A stretch of DNA of 64,000 bases, taken from NCBI RefSeq assembly GCF_014486695.1, contig NZ_JACTAB010000003.1:62001-126000 (forward strand). The letters run 5' to 3'. This DNA is from Flavobacterium buctense (GTDB lineage: Bacteria > Bacteroidota > Bacteroidia > Flavobacteriales > Flavobacteriaceae). The position numbers and the translations under genes are program-made. This document shows positions 45,221-55,200 of the stretch, one piece after another (position 1 is the stretch's first letter; every line of letters begins with the position of its first letter). A model generated the notes under the pieces. It made no database searches, had not been told where the DNA came from, and was given only the letters and a program-made list of their open reading frames with translations.

Positions 45221-48052
45221 TTATTGTATCAACGTTTTCTTTGTATAGGTTTGTCCGTTATTTAAAGTAACTTTTACTAACAACATTTGTGGGACACTTT
45301 GAAATTGGATACCTTCCAAGGCATTGGTTGTCAATTTATCTTTACTGTATAATTGTTTCCCAAGCACATCAAATATTTCAACTTTAGTGATTCCCGTTGC
45401 TTGACAATAAACCGAAAGTCCGCTGTTATTAGAAACCACTTTAATGGCATTGTCAGCTGTTATTGGATTGTTTGTTCCCAATGATTGTGTGGTATATCTC
45501 AATTCAAATCGGTCAGTAAATATACCGCTAGCACTCATAAATGTATAATTTTCAGATTTTAAGTCATGGTAAATACCGGTTGATTTATCTAATAAATATA
45601 CATTTTGATTGTCAAATATACCATCAAAATTGTCTAAAGAGATGGTTAACTCACCATTAATAGTTGAAGCATAAACGAATGGTACAATATCCTCAACTGA
45701 GAAAGGTAAAGACTTCCCTTGAATTGACAAGTCTGTAGTTCCTACTGTCGTATAGATGGCTACAGGATTCCCAACCGGTGATGTTTTTCCATCAAATAAT
45801 CTGTCAATGTCATTGGTGGCATTTTCGATATAACCTACCAACATTTGATTATAAGCACCTTCGCTATTGCTCAAAGAAACCCACAGACGGTGTTTTTCCA
45901 ACAATTGAGAAACAGCTCCTCCTTCATTATTGGCTACCAGACTGTTTGTTCTGAAAAACTGGGCATTATTTCCCGAAATTCTCATAGAATTTTTAAAGGT
46001 TGCCACATAGGCGCCATTGGCTAAATCTGTGTTGGCTTCGATAAAGAATCCTTGACCGGCAGCAACTTTACCGGTTGGAACCGGACCTCCCGTAAGAGCC
46101 ATTGTTCCAACGCCTGTTCCTACACCTCCGGTTAAATTGTATTTGGCATAATCATTGGCCGTATAATTATTATTCGTAATAGCAGTGTTATGTGTCCAAA
46201 GGAAAATTGTTCCGTTTACTAATTCAGAATTTATCGGATCCGTAATAAATAAATCAATATCAATGGCTGAGGGATAAGGATTTCCAATTAAAGTATTAGC
46301 TCCAAAGGCTGATTTTGTAATTGTGGTAGTAATATTACCGTTATTTGGTACACCTACAAAACTCGTTTCTACAATTTGTGTGGGATTGTATACTAGATTT
46401 TGTGGTGCTCTGGCTATATAACCTACTCCATTAATCATAATATCAGAAGCTGTTTGGGCTACATAATTATTGATATTTGGATTAAATGAATAAAACATAG
46501 AATTGGTTGCTAACTGACCCAAAGTCGCATTATTTACCGGTGAAGACCAATAGGTATAATCATATTGTTTTAATGGAGTTGTTTTTCTCTTATATGTAAT
46601 ATTTCCGGAATTGACTGCGGTAGGATTGGTTTGCACCAAACTGGCCGTATCTTCAAAAACTAATGAACCTCCGGGATTAATTGCAACTTCATTTGCAATG
46701 GCTAAGGTATGTCCAGCATTGAATACTACGGCTCCTGAAGTAACACTACAGGCACAACCAGATACATTTCCGGTTGAAGAAAAATTCCCTGAGAAGACCA
46801 ATTTTTGAGCAGCTGTTGGTGTTCCGTTTGACCAAACACTTCCATTCCACGTATTGGTAGGTTGTTGTGAAATAGTAATATTGCTTGAAGCAATTGAAGT
46901 ACACAAACCAAGAGTGGCTGTTACGGTGTAAGTTCCTGATGGAGCCGTAACTAATGCTCCCGATACCGAAACACCTGTCGAAGGTGAGACAGCATAAATG
47001 TATGACGCATTATAATTAGTAATAGTAAAACTACCCGAAGCTAAAGTACATGTAGGTTGTGTTAAGCTTCCCAATGTTGGCTGCACCGGAATAATAGGTT
47101 GAGGATTAATGGTCACGCTCGTCGTAGCAGAAAAACATCCCGCAGCACTTTTAGCAGTAACATTATAAGTTCCTGAGGCAACCGCAGTAAAAATTCCTGT
47201 TGTATTAGTATAAGTAGAATCGTTGATACTGTATGTCATTCCGGTACCTGAAGGACTATTGATAGTAATTGTTCCTGTAGCTATACTACAAGTTGGTTGT
47301 ACAAGCGTTACACTTGGTGTTGCAGGCAATGGATTTACAGTAACAGTAACCAATTTTCTAGGTGTTGTTGCGCCACCGGATACTGTTGTCGCTTCAACAT
47401 AATAATTTGTTGAGGCAGATAAAACAGGTGTGGTATAAGTAACAGTATAGGGACTTGCACTTGTCGTTATGGTATAAACCGGAGAACCTCCTGAAGCAAC
47501 AGTGTAGAATTTAAATGTAGTTGCCGAAGTGGGTGCCGGATTTTTAGAAGCTGTTATAACAGATGTTCCTGAACCACATATTGAAGTTGCTGAGGCAATG
47601 GCAACATTAAAACCACCTCCTGAGACCAAAGTTGGAAAATCCATTAAAACACCGCCACTTCCATTGCATGACGCTACTTTAATACTACCTATTTTTATCA
47701 AATCAGAAGCACTACAGTTGGTTCCTGCTCCTATATTTCCACCAGATTCTACCACTATAGTAGAACCGGCTCCCAAAGTCAAATTATAATTACCCGTTGA
47801 AAAATCAATTGTGGCATTATTTCTAATGATAAATTGAATGGCACCCAGACAAGTTAAATCTAAGTTTTGGTTCATCACCAAATTTGTTGGGTTAGTTCCG
47901 TTTCCTATGTATATTACAGAACATGAACTAAGTGATGTACATGACATTGTACTTGAATTTACATTCGGAGAACCGGTAATTGTACATTGAGCAAATGCCT
48001 CTTGCGAAAAATTAAAAACGAAAATAATAACAAATAATAATAACTTCTTCAT
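45221..48052 (-). CDS. Large secreted surface protein with T9SS C-terminal signal
   Basis: 943 residues. Signal peptide ending SQEAFAQ. Then a beta-rich region, an Ig-like repeat (PAPTSATTFKFYTVASGG), two SprB-like repeats (PTCSIATGTITINSPSG and PTCTLASGSFTITNYN), a long middle domain, and a C-terminal ~80 residues with KVEIFDVLGKQLYSK and LLVKVTLNNGQTYTKKTLIQ, matching the type C sorting signal of Flavobacteriia rather than the classic type A. Exported by the type IX system and probably surface-attached; an adhesin or gliding-related role is likely. Confidence 0.82.
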   Translation of the reverse strand: MKKLLLFVIIFVFNFSQEAFAQCTITGSPNVNSSTMSCTSLSSCSVIYIGNGTNPTNLVMNQNLDLTCLGAIQFIIRNNATIDFSTGNYNLTLGAGSTIVVESGGNIGAGTNCSASDLIKIGSIKVASCNGSGGVLMDFPTLVSGGGFNVAIASATSICGSGTSVITASKNPAPTSATTFKFYTVASGGSPVYTITTSASPYTVTYTTPVLSASTNYYVEATTVSGGATTPRKLVTVTVNPLPATPSVTLVQPTCSIATGTITINSPSGTGMTYSINDSTYTNTTGIFTAVASGTYNVTAKSAAGCFSATTSVTINPQPIIPVQPTLGSLTQPTCTLASGSFTITNYNASYIYAVSPSTGVSVSGALVTAPSGTYTVTATLGLCTSIASSNITISQQPTNTWNGSVWSNGTPTAAQKLVFSGNFSSTGNVSGCACSVTSGAVVFNAGHTLAIANEVAINPGGSLVFEDTASLVQTNPTAVNSGNITYKRKTTPLKQYDYTYWSSPVNNATLGQLATNSMFYSFNPNINNYVAQTASDIMINGVGYIARAPQNLVYNPTQIVETSFVGVPNNGNITTTITKSAFGANTLIGNPYPSAIDIDLFITDPINSELVNGTIFLWTHNTAITNNNYTANDYAKYNLTGGVGTGVGTMALTGGPVPTGKVAAGQGFFIEANTDLANGAYVATFKNSMRISGNNAQFFRTNSLVANNEGGAVSQLLEKHRLWVSLSNSEGAYNQMLVGYIENATNDIDRLFDGKTSPVGNPVAIYTTVGTTDLSIQGKSLPFSVEDIVPFVYASTINGELTISLDNFDGIFDNQNVYLLDKSTGIYHDLKSENYTFMSASGIFTDRFELRYTTQSLGTNNPITADNAIKVVSNNSGLSVYCQATGITKVEIFDVLGKQLYSKDKLTTNALEGIQFQSVPQMLLVKVTLNNGQTYTKKTLIQ

Positions 48053-48342
48053 AGTGTGTTTAAATATAGATTTGGTCTAAAAACACTACAAAATTAAACT
48101 TTGAAAACATCAACCTATACTTTTTCCGATGTCTGACCTAAAAAATCTATGAACTGCGTTTTCATTGCATTTAATGGCGTCATTGGGGTTTTTACCGAAT
48201 AATTATTCATTTAAACGAATGTAAACTTGACTTTTTTTGTGAAATGTTTAACAAAATATTAAAAATGATTTCTTATAGAACTACCGATTATCGGAAGAAT
48301 ACAATATTCTGCATATTGAAAAAACAAAAAATAAAGACAGAT
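48053..48342. other. AT-rich gap with no gene seen
   Basis: About 290 bases. A -7-like TAATTTTG (minus strand, 48096-48089) probably serves the T9SS gene. No RNA gene, repeat or reading frame is supported in the rest. Confidence 0.5.
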
Positions 48343-48372
48343 TAAAAAAAAACGTCCCAATTGTGAGACGTT
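48343..48372 (-). terminator. Terminator of the YeeE/YedE pair
   Basis: On the minus strand aacgtc/gacgtt hairpin with a 10-base loop, then TTTTTTT. Confidence 0.75.
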
Positions 48373-48377
48373 ATTAT

Positions 48378-48791
48378 TTAGTGGGGTAATTTATCTTTAA
48401 GTAATCCATACAGAAACGTCCCAAAAACAGCACCGAGAAGTACCAAACCAACACTTAAAAATCCGGCACCGAGGAGTATGAAAATCGGTCCGGGACAAGC
48501 GCCTACTAAAGCCCAACCCAACCCAAAAAGTATCCCGCCAATCCAGTAGCGAACATTTCCTTTTTCTTTGTCTTGAATGTTAATTGGATTTCCGTCAATG
48601 TCTTTTAGCTTTTTGACCTTAATCAGTTGAATTCCAATTAAACCGGTTGCAACAGCCACCCCAATTATCCCATACATATGAAAGGATTGAAATTGGAACA
48701 TTTCATAAATTCGGTACCAAGAAACGGCTTCAGCCTTAGTCAAAACTATTCCGAAAATAAATCCTACGAGTATATACTTTAAAAAATTCAT
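48378..48791 (-). CDS. YeeE/YedE-family transporter half, small
   Basis: 137 residues, four membrane helices. WIGGILFGLGWALVGACPGP contains the conserved cysteine segment of the Sulf_transp/YeeE family. Starts 3 bases after the larger half. Family members move thiosulfate or other sulfur compounds; split pairs like this are known. Substrate not shown. Confidence 0.87.
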   Translation of the reverse strand: MNFLKYILVGFIFGIVLTKAEAVSWYRIYEMFQFQSFHMYGIIGVAVATGLIGIQLIKVKKLKDIDGNPINIQDKEKGNVRYWIGGILFGLGWALVGACPGPIFILLGAGFLSVGLVLLGAVFGTFLYGLLKDKLPH

Positions 48792-48794
48792 GTC

Positions 48795-49352
48795 TTAGAA
48801 AATTAGAGGTAAAATAAAATGTGCCATAAGTAAGCCCCCGATAAAGAATCCAATAACTGCTTTTAGAGAAGGTAATTGCAAATTACTCAATCCCGAGATG
48901 GCATGACCCGAAGTACAACCTCCGGCATAACGCGAACCAAATCCAATCAAAATTCCGCCAAACACTAAAATTAAAATCATTTTGGGCGATTGAAATATTT
49001 CGTTGCCAAATAGTGTTTCCGGTAATAGTTTACCGTTTGGAGACTCAATTCCCATTGCGGCCAATTGTTCAATGGTTTTTGGATTCAAATCAATATTGGA
49101 GGCATCATTTAAAAAATGTACCGCCACAAATCCACCAATCATTGCGCCAAGAACGACTGCCAAATTCCAACGCTGTGATTTCCAATCCCAATCAAAAAAG
49201 GCTACTCTTTTTCCAATTCCGGTCATGGCACACAAAGAGCGCAAATTAGAAGACATGCCGAATACTTTTCCAAAATAATTAAGGGTTAGCATTATCATTC
49301 CTATCAAAAAACCTGAAATAGCCCAATGCCAAGTATGTGTAATCAATTCCAT
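48795..49352 (-). CDS. YeeE/YedE-family transporter half, large
   Basis: 185 residues, about five membrane helices. FGGILIGFGSRYAGGCTSGH carries the CxxGH motif of the YeeE/YedE family. The periplasmic or loop insert (about 70-115) is polar. With the downstream half it should form one sulfur-compound channel. The divergent DUF4199 gene starts 132 bases away. Confidence 0.88.
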   Translation of the reverse strand: MELITHTWHWAISGFLIGMIMLTLNYFGKVFGMSSNLRSLCAMTGIGKRVAFFDWDWKSQRWNLAVVLGAMIGGFVAVHFLNDASNIDLNPKTIEQLAAMGIESPNGKLLPETLFGNEIFQSPKMILILVFGGILIGFGSRYAGGCTSGHAISGLSNLQLPSLKAVIGFFIGGLLMAHFILPLIF

Positions 49353-49420
49353 GTAAATATTTTTTACAAAAATAGAAATATTAAAGTGTTTTCGACTACA
49401 AAATATTTATCGAAATAAAG

Positions 49421-49428
49421 TATTTTTG
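49421..49428 (+). promoter_or_regulatory. -7 promoter element for the DUF4199 gene
   Basis: TATTTTTG, a perfect TAnnTTTG, about 57 bases before the GTG start. No clear -33. Confidence 0.4.
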
Positions 49429-49484
49429 ACCCAATTCCTGATGCGTTAGGACAAAGTGACAAAGCAAATCAAATTCAATCACAC

Positions 49485-49976
49485 GTGAAAAATTATTCTA
49501 TAGAAGTAAAATGGACACTTCGCTTTATTTTACTGGTTTTAGCATGGTCAATTGGAGAAAAATTCATTGGATTACATGACCAACATATTGATCAATATGC
49601 ACTTTATACCAATCTTTTTGCTCTACCGGCTTTTTTGTTTTATTATTTAGGACTAAAAGAGAAAAAAAAGTACGTTTACCATAACGATATGACTTGGACT
49701 CAAGGTTTTGTCAGTGGTGTTGCGCTCTCCTTTTTCATTACGATATTGATGCCTCTAGCTCAATTTGTAATTTACAAAAGCATAACGCCTCATTTTTTTG
49801 ATACTATAATCGAGTATAAAACCAAGAGCCCTTTATTGACTCGCCACATTACTATAAAAGATGCGCAAAGTTACTTTAATCTAAAAAGCTATATCATTCA
49901 AAGCATTTTTAACAGTTTGTCTTTGGGCATTACTACCGGAGCAATTGTTTCGTTATTCTTGCGTACTAAAAAATAA
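49485..49976 (+). CDS. DUF4199-like membrane protein
   Basis: 163 residues with a GTG start (VKNYSIEVKW), chosen since no ATG precedes it. About four membrane helices, with TWTQGFVSGVALSFFITI in the middle and an extracytoplasmic or loop section rich in K/T/Y. Pattern and size fit DUF4199, common in Bacteroidota. Function unknown. Confidence 0.7.
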   Translation: MKNYSIEVKWTLRFILLVLAWSIGEKFIGLHDQHIDQYALYTNLFALPAFLFYYLGLKEKKKYVYHNDMTWTQGFVSGVALSFFITILMPLAQFVIYKSITPHFFDTIIEYKTKSPLLTRHITIKDAQSYFNLKSYIIQSIFNSLSLGITTGAIVSLFLRTKK

Positions 49977-50031
49977 ATTTGCACAATTTTTGTTGTACCC
50001 AAAAAAGTAAACCAAACCAAAAGTTTCAACC

Positions 50032-50487
50032 ATGAAAAAAATAGCTCACTACCTCGTATTTCTTTTATTTATTCTGATTTCTTCCTCTTGTGTTAGCACC
50101 CGTTCTACATTGAAAAACGTGGATAATACTGCTCCAAGCCCAACATTAAAAGACAATGCATTTGTTTTAAAAGACTATAGCAAAGACACTAAATATGGCT
50201 TTGACCCGGATTATCCTGTAAATGTATTTTTTCAAAGTGCTAAAGACGAAAATTTAAATGCAGAACGATACTTGAGAGCTTTGACCGGACCAAATGGGGA
50301 AAAAATATCGTTTGTTAAAGTAGAGAGTTGTTGTCCGTTTCCCACCAAAAGAACCGAAATGGGTGCCGGCTTTTTAGACATCTACGAATTGCAGTGGGAA
50401 GGTCAAAAAAAACCAATAAAACTTTACATAAACATTTATGAAAGAGGTTATTTGCTTGTCCCTGTTGGCCTTTCAGCCAAAAAATAA
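50032..50487 (+). CDS. Conserved lipoprotein upstream of kdsA
   Basis: 151 residues, lipoprotein signal ending ISSSC (C20). FDPDYPVNVFF, ERYLRALTGPNGEKI and VESCCPFPTKR are conserved-looking, with a strictly adjacent CC pair. Homologues are, as I recall, often labelled as KDO-8-P aldolase because they sit by kdsA; nothing in the sequence is an aldolase. Probably an outer-membrane-facing protein; function unknown. Confidence 0.72.
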   Translation: MKKIAHYLVFLLFILISSSCVSTRSTLKNVDNTAPSPTLKDNAFVLKDYSKDTKYGFDPDYPVNVFFQSAKDENLNAERYLRALTGPNGEKISFVKVESCCPFPTKRTEMGAGFLDIYELQWEGQKKPIKLYINIYERGYLLVPVGLSAKK

Positions 50488-50554
50488 CTTAACAAAATAT
50501 CTATAAAAAATTTCCAAATTATTCATAACTTAGCGACTTTTAAATCGAAAATTT

Positions 50555-51373
50555 ATGAATATAAATACCATTCCACAAATCAAGAATACAGATAGTGGAA
50601 ATTTCTTCGTACTTGCCGGTCCTTGTGCTATTGAAGGCGAAGAAATGGCGATGAGAATTGCCGAGAAATTAGTTACTATTACTGACAAATTAGAAATCCC
50701 TTATGTTTTTAAAGGGTCTTTCAAAAAAGCAAATCGTTCCAGAATTGACAGTTTTTCCGGAATTGGAGATGAAAAAGCTTTAAAAATTCTCAGAAAAGTT
50801 TCAGAAACCTTTCATATCCCAACCGTAACCGACATTCACACTAATGAAGATGCCGCAATGGCTGCTGAATATGTGGATGTGTTGCAAATTCCGGCATTTT
50901 TGGTCCGTCAAACCGATTTAGTAGTTTCGGCTGCCAACACCGGAAAAGTGGTTAACTTAAAAAAAGGCCAATTCATGAGTCCGGAAAGCATGAAACATGC
51001 TGTTCAAAAAGTCTTGGACTGCAATAACCAAAACGTTATGGTTACCGATAGAGGTACAATGTTTGGCTATCAAGATATGATAGTTGATTTTCGAGGTATC
51101 CCTACCATGCAACAATATGCTTCAACGGTGCTTGATGTAACCCATTCTTTACAGCAACCCAATCAAACTACCGGAGTAACCGGCGGAAGACCTGATATGA
51201 TTGAAACTATTGCCAAAGCAGGAATAGCCGTTGGAGTTGATGGAATTTTTATTGAAACTCATTTTGATCCGGCTAATGCTAAAAGTGATGGTGCTAACAT
51301 GTTGCATTTAGACTATTTTGAAGGGTTAATGACAAGATTAGTAGCCATCAGAAAAACAATCAATTCTTTTTAA
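50555..51373 (+). CDS. kdsA: 3-deoxy-8-phosphooctulonate synthase
   Basis: 272 residues. FVLAGPCAIEG, FKGSFKKANRSR, TDIHTNEDAA, RQTDLVVSAANTG and GVDGIFIETHFDP are KdsA landmarks. The cysteine in AGPCAIEG (C24) marks the metal-dependent class, unlike the asparagine of the E. coli enzyme. It condenses phosphoenolpyruvate with arabinose 5-phosphate for the Kdo of lipopolysaccharide. Confidence 0.96.
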   Translation: MNINTIPQIKNTDSGNFFVLAGPCAIEGEEMAMRIAEKLVTITDKLEIPYVFKGSFKKANRSRIDSFSGIGDEKALKILRKVSETFHIPTVTDIHTNEDAAMAAEYVDVLQIPAFLVRQTDLVVSAANTGKVVNLKKGQFMSPESMKHAVQKVLDCNNQNVMVTDRGTMFGYQDMIVDFRGIPTMQQYASTVLDVTHSLQQPNQTTGVTGGRPDMIETIAKAGIAVGVDGIFIETHFDPANAKSDGANMLHLDYFEGLMTRLVAIRKTINSF

Positions 51374-51388
51374 TTAAAAATACAAGCC

Positions 51389-52234
51389 TTGAAAAAATTA
51401 TTTTTAATTTCATTCGTGACATTATTTGCGGCCACACAAAATATTATCGCACAAGAAAATACAGCTAATCCAGATAAATACACTGCCCATAACAAAGGTA
51501 AGTTGTATATTTTTTGGGGTGGAAATCGAGAAAGTTTTTCTAAATCAGACATTCATTTTAAAGGAGACAATTACAATTTTACGCTTCATAATGTTGCGGC
51601 AAGTGACAAACCAAAAGGATGGCAAATTGACTATATAAATCCGGCCAGAATGACCATTCCGCAAACCAATTTGAGAATTGGATATTTTATTAATGACCAT
51701 TACAATATATCAATCGGATTTGATCATATGAAGTATGTAATGAATCAAAATCAAATAGTGAACATAACAGGAGAAATCAACGATGGAACTCCTTTTGACG
51801 GTATTTATAACAATGATCCAATTACACTTACTGAGGAATTTCTAACTTTTGAACATACGGATGGCTTAAACTATGTCAACACCGAATTTTCAAGAGTGGA
51901 TGATATTTCTAAATGGTTTAACATAAGTAATACAGATAAATTTCAATTAAACATAACAGAAGGAATTGGCGGAGGATTTTTGTACCCAAAGACCAATGCC
52001 ATGTTATTAGGCAAAGAAAGACATGATGATTTTAATGTAGCGGGTTATGGTGTTTCAGCAAAAATTGGATTAAACTTTACCTTTTTCAAACACTTTTTTA
52101 TACAAACCGAATTAAAAGGAGGTTATATTGATATGAACAATATAAAAACTACCCACAGTTCATCGGATAGTGCCTCGCAGCATTTTTATTTTTTACAAAG
52201 AATCATAGCCTTTGGAGGCATTTTTAAAGTATAA
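51389..52234 (+). CDS. Outer-membrane beta-barrel-like protein
   Basis: 281 residues, TTG start at 51389. Signal peptide MKKLFLISFVTLFAATQNIIAQ spans the start. The body has alternating aromatic strands (TNLRIGYFINDHYNISIGFDH, KIGLNFTFFKHFFIQTELKGGY) and ends in a strand with phenylalanine near the C-terminus (AFGGIFKV), typical of outer-membrane barrels. Substrate or role unknown. 15 bases after kdsA, so it may share the transcript. Confidence 0.65.
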   Translation: MKKLFLISFVTLFAATQNIIAQENTANPDKYTAHNKGKLYIFWGGNRESFSKSDIHFKGDNYNFTLHNVAASDKPKGWQIDYINPARMTIPQTNLRIGYFINDHYNISIGFDHMKYVMNQNQIVNITGEINDGTPFDGIYNNDPITLTEEFLTFEHTDGLNYVNTEFSRVDDISKWFNISNTDKFQLNITEGIGGGFLYPKTNAMLLGKERHDDFNVAGYGVSAKIGLNFTFFKHFFIQTELKGGYIDMNNIKTTHSSSDSASQHFYFLQRIIAFGGIFKV

Positions 52235-52269
52235 TTTTTCTATTGACAACCGACCAAAAAACAACCATT

Positions 52270-55200
52270 ATGAAAAAAATTACCTTACTTGTATTAACTC
52301 TTTTCTTTTCACTTTGCGGTTATTCTCAATTAGCCTTAGAAGGATTTGAATCCACTACCGGACCCGTTGCTCTTCCGGGAACAACATGGACATTAGGAAC
52401 AGGCAACTGGGCTGTTTTTGATAACGGAGTTGGAACCGGACAACGTTGGGGCATTAACAGTACAGTTAATAGCCCACCCATTGTTTATCAAGGCACGAAC
52501 GCTGCCTACATCAATAGGGAAACGATGAATATTGGTGACATCTCTGAAGATTATTTAGCCACACCTTTGGTTACTATACCGGTCAATGGGCAACTTCATT
52601 TTTTTACCCGTTCCTTTGCCTCAGGCAATCAAGGTACAATTTATCAAATTAGAGTGGCACCAGCTACTGCCTCACAAACTGATCCTGCGGCTTATACCGT
52701 AATCCAAGAATGGACAGAAGTCGATTTAACAACTACTTTTAATATCTATGAGGAAAAAGTGGTCAATTTTCCGGCCATATATCACAACCAACAATTGTAT
52801 GTTTCTTTTGTTAAAGTGCATAACCAACAAGTAGCCGGTCTCGCTGGCTCTGGAGATCGATGGTTGGTTGACAATGTTAGTATAAACGAACAATGTTTGA
52901 ATCCAACCAATTTAATAGCCACTGTAACATCTGAAAGTACGGCCAGTTTAAATTGGACCAATCCAAGTGGGGCAACTTCTTGGGAAATAGAAGTGGTTGC
53001 TGCAGCAGGAACACCAACCGGTGTAGGTGTAATTTACAATGGCACACTACCCTATATCATTACCGGACTTCTTCCGAACACTGCCTATAAATTTTATGTG
53101 AGAGCCATTTGTTCAACAGGTTATTCAAGTGAATGGGTTGGCCCTTCCGCTATTTTTACAACCTCAACTGCACCCCCCGTATGTGGAGGTAATTTTGTAG
53201 ACGAAGCCGGACCTACCACAAACTATGCTAACAACTCAGATTCCACGGTTATCATTTGTCCAACTATACCTGGAGAACAAGTGACCGTAACTTTTACTTC
53301 GTTCAATACCGAAGCAAATTGGGATGCATTATATGTATTTGACGGAAATTCCATTACAGCACCTCAAATTGCCAGTACAAACCCAGCTGCCAATGTGCCT
53401 GGAGGATTGGCTGGAGGTTATTGGGGCACAACAATACCTGGTCCATTTACCTCGTCAAGTCCTGATGGCTGTCTAACATTTAGATTTAGAAGTGATGGCT
53501 TTGTTAATAATCCGGGATGGATTGCTAATGTAACTTGTGCGCCACCACCGGTTTGTCAACAACCGAATGGCTTAACAACCTCGACTATCACTCCAAACTC
53601 AGTTACTTTTGGTTGGACTAATGTTGGAATTGCTACTTCATGGCAAGTCTTAGTCTTACCATGTAATGCTCCGGCACCAACTGCTGACACAACCGGTTGG
53701 ACAGAGACAACTACGAATCCATTTTCAATTACAGGATTAACTTCAGCAACTTGTTATAATGTATATGTAAGAGGTAATTGTGGTACAGATGGTGTAAGTT
53801 TATGGGCAGGTCCAAGTAGTTTTTCTACGCTAATTGCACCACCGGTTTGTGGTGGGAATTTTGTGGATACAGGAGGTCCAACCGCAAATTATCCTAATAA
53901 TGCTGATTCCACGGTTACCATTTGCCCTATAATACCCGGAGAGTTGGTAACTGTAACTTTTACTTCATTCAATGTTGAAACCAATTGGGATGCTTTATAT
54001 GTTTTTGACGGAAACTCAATAACAGCCCCTCAAATTGCCAGCACCAACCCAGCCGGAAATGTACCCGGAGGTTTAGCCGGAGGTTATTGGGGAGCTACTA
54101 ACCCTGGACCTTTTACCTCTTCAAGTCCCGATGGTTGTCTAACATTTAGATTTAGAAGTGATGGTTTTGTAAATAATCCGGGTTGGGTCGCTAACATTAC
54201 TTGTGCTCCTGCACCGGCTTGTCAGCAACCTACAGGTATAACGGCCACAACGGTTACATCAAATTCAACTATTGTCGGTTGGACTAACGTTGGAGTCGCT
54301 ACTTCTTGGGAAATATTGGCTTTGCCTTGTAATTCTCCGGCTCCGAATGAAGCTTCAACAGGATGGATAGTAGCTACTACTAACCCATTTACCTTAACTG
54401 GTTTAAATCCTACAACTTGTTACGATATTTATGTTAGAGGTAATTGTGGTGCAAATGGCACAAGTTTATGGGCCGGTCCCAGAACGATAACTACTCAGGT
54501 AGCACCGCCAATTTGTGGAGGTGTTTTTGTAGATGCTGCTGGACCAAACGCTAACTACGCAAATAATTCAGACTCTACTGTTACCATTTGCCCAATTAAT
54601 GCCGGTGACCAAGTCACTGTCACTTTCACTGAATTTGACACTGAAAATAATTGGGATGCCTTATATGTTTTTGACGGAAATTCAATTACAGCACCACAAA
54701 TTGCAAGTGAAAACCCTGCTGGCAATGTTCCGGGAGGTTTAGCCGGAGGTTATTGGGGAACTGAAATTCCGGGGCCTTTTACCTCATCAAGTGTTGATGG
54801 TTGTCTTACTTTTAGATTTAGAAGTGATGGTTCATTCAACAATCCGGGATGGGTGGCAAATGTAACTTGTAATCCTCCTCCAACTTGCCCAAGACCATCA
54901 GCATTGGTGGTTTCAAACGTTACACAAACAGGAGCTACTGTGGCCTGGACTGAGATTGGTACAGCTACTACTTGGCAAGTACTATTTTTACCGGCAAATG
55001 CACCTGTTCCCGATGCTTCCACTGTAGGTTGGGTTACTGCTACAACTAATCCTTTTGTTTATGGTGGATTAAATTCAGGAACACTTTATAAAGTATATGT
55101 CAGATCCTTTTGTAGTGATACGGACATAAGTCTTTGGTCAAATCCGGTAACATTTGCTACTTTAATTTCAAATGATGAATGTGCCAATGCAATAATCGTC

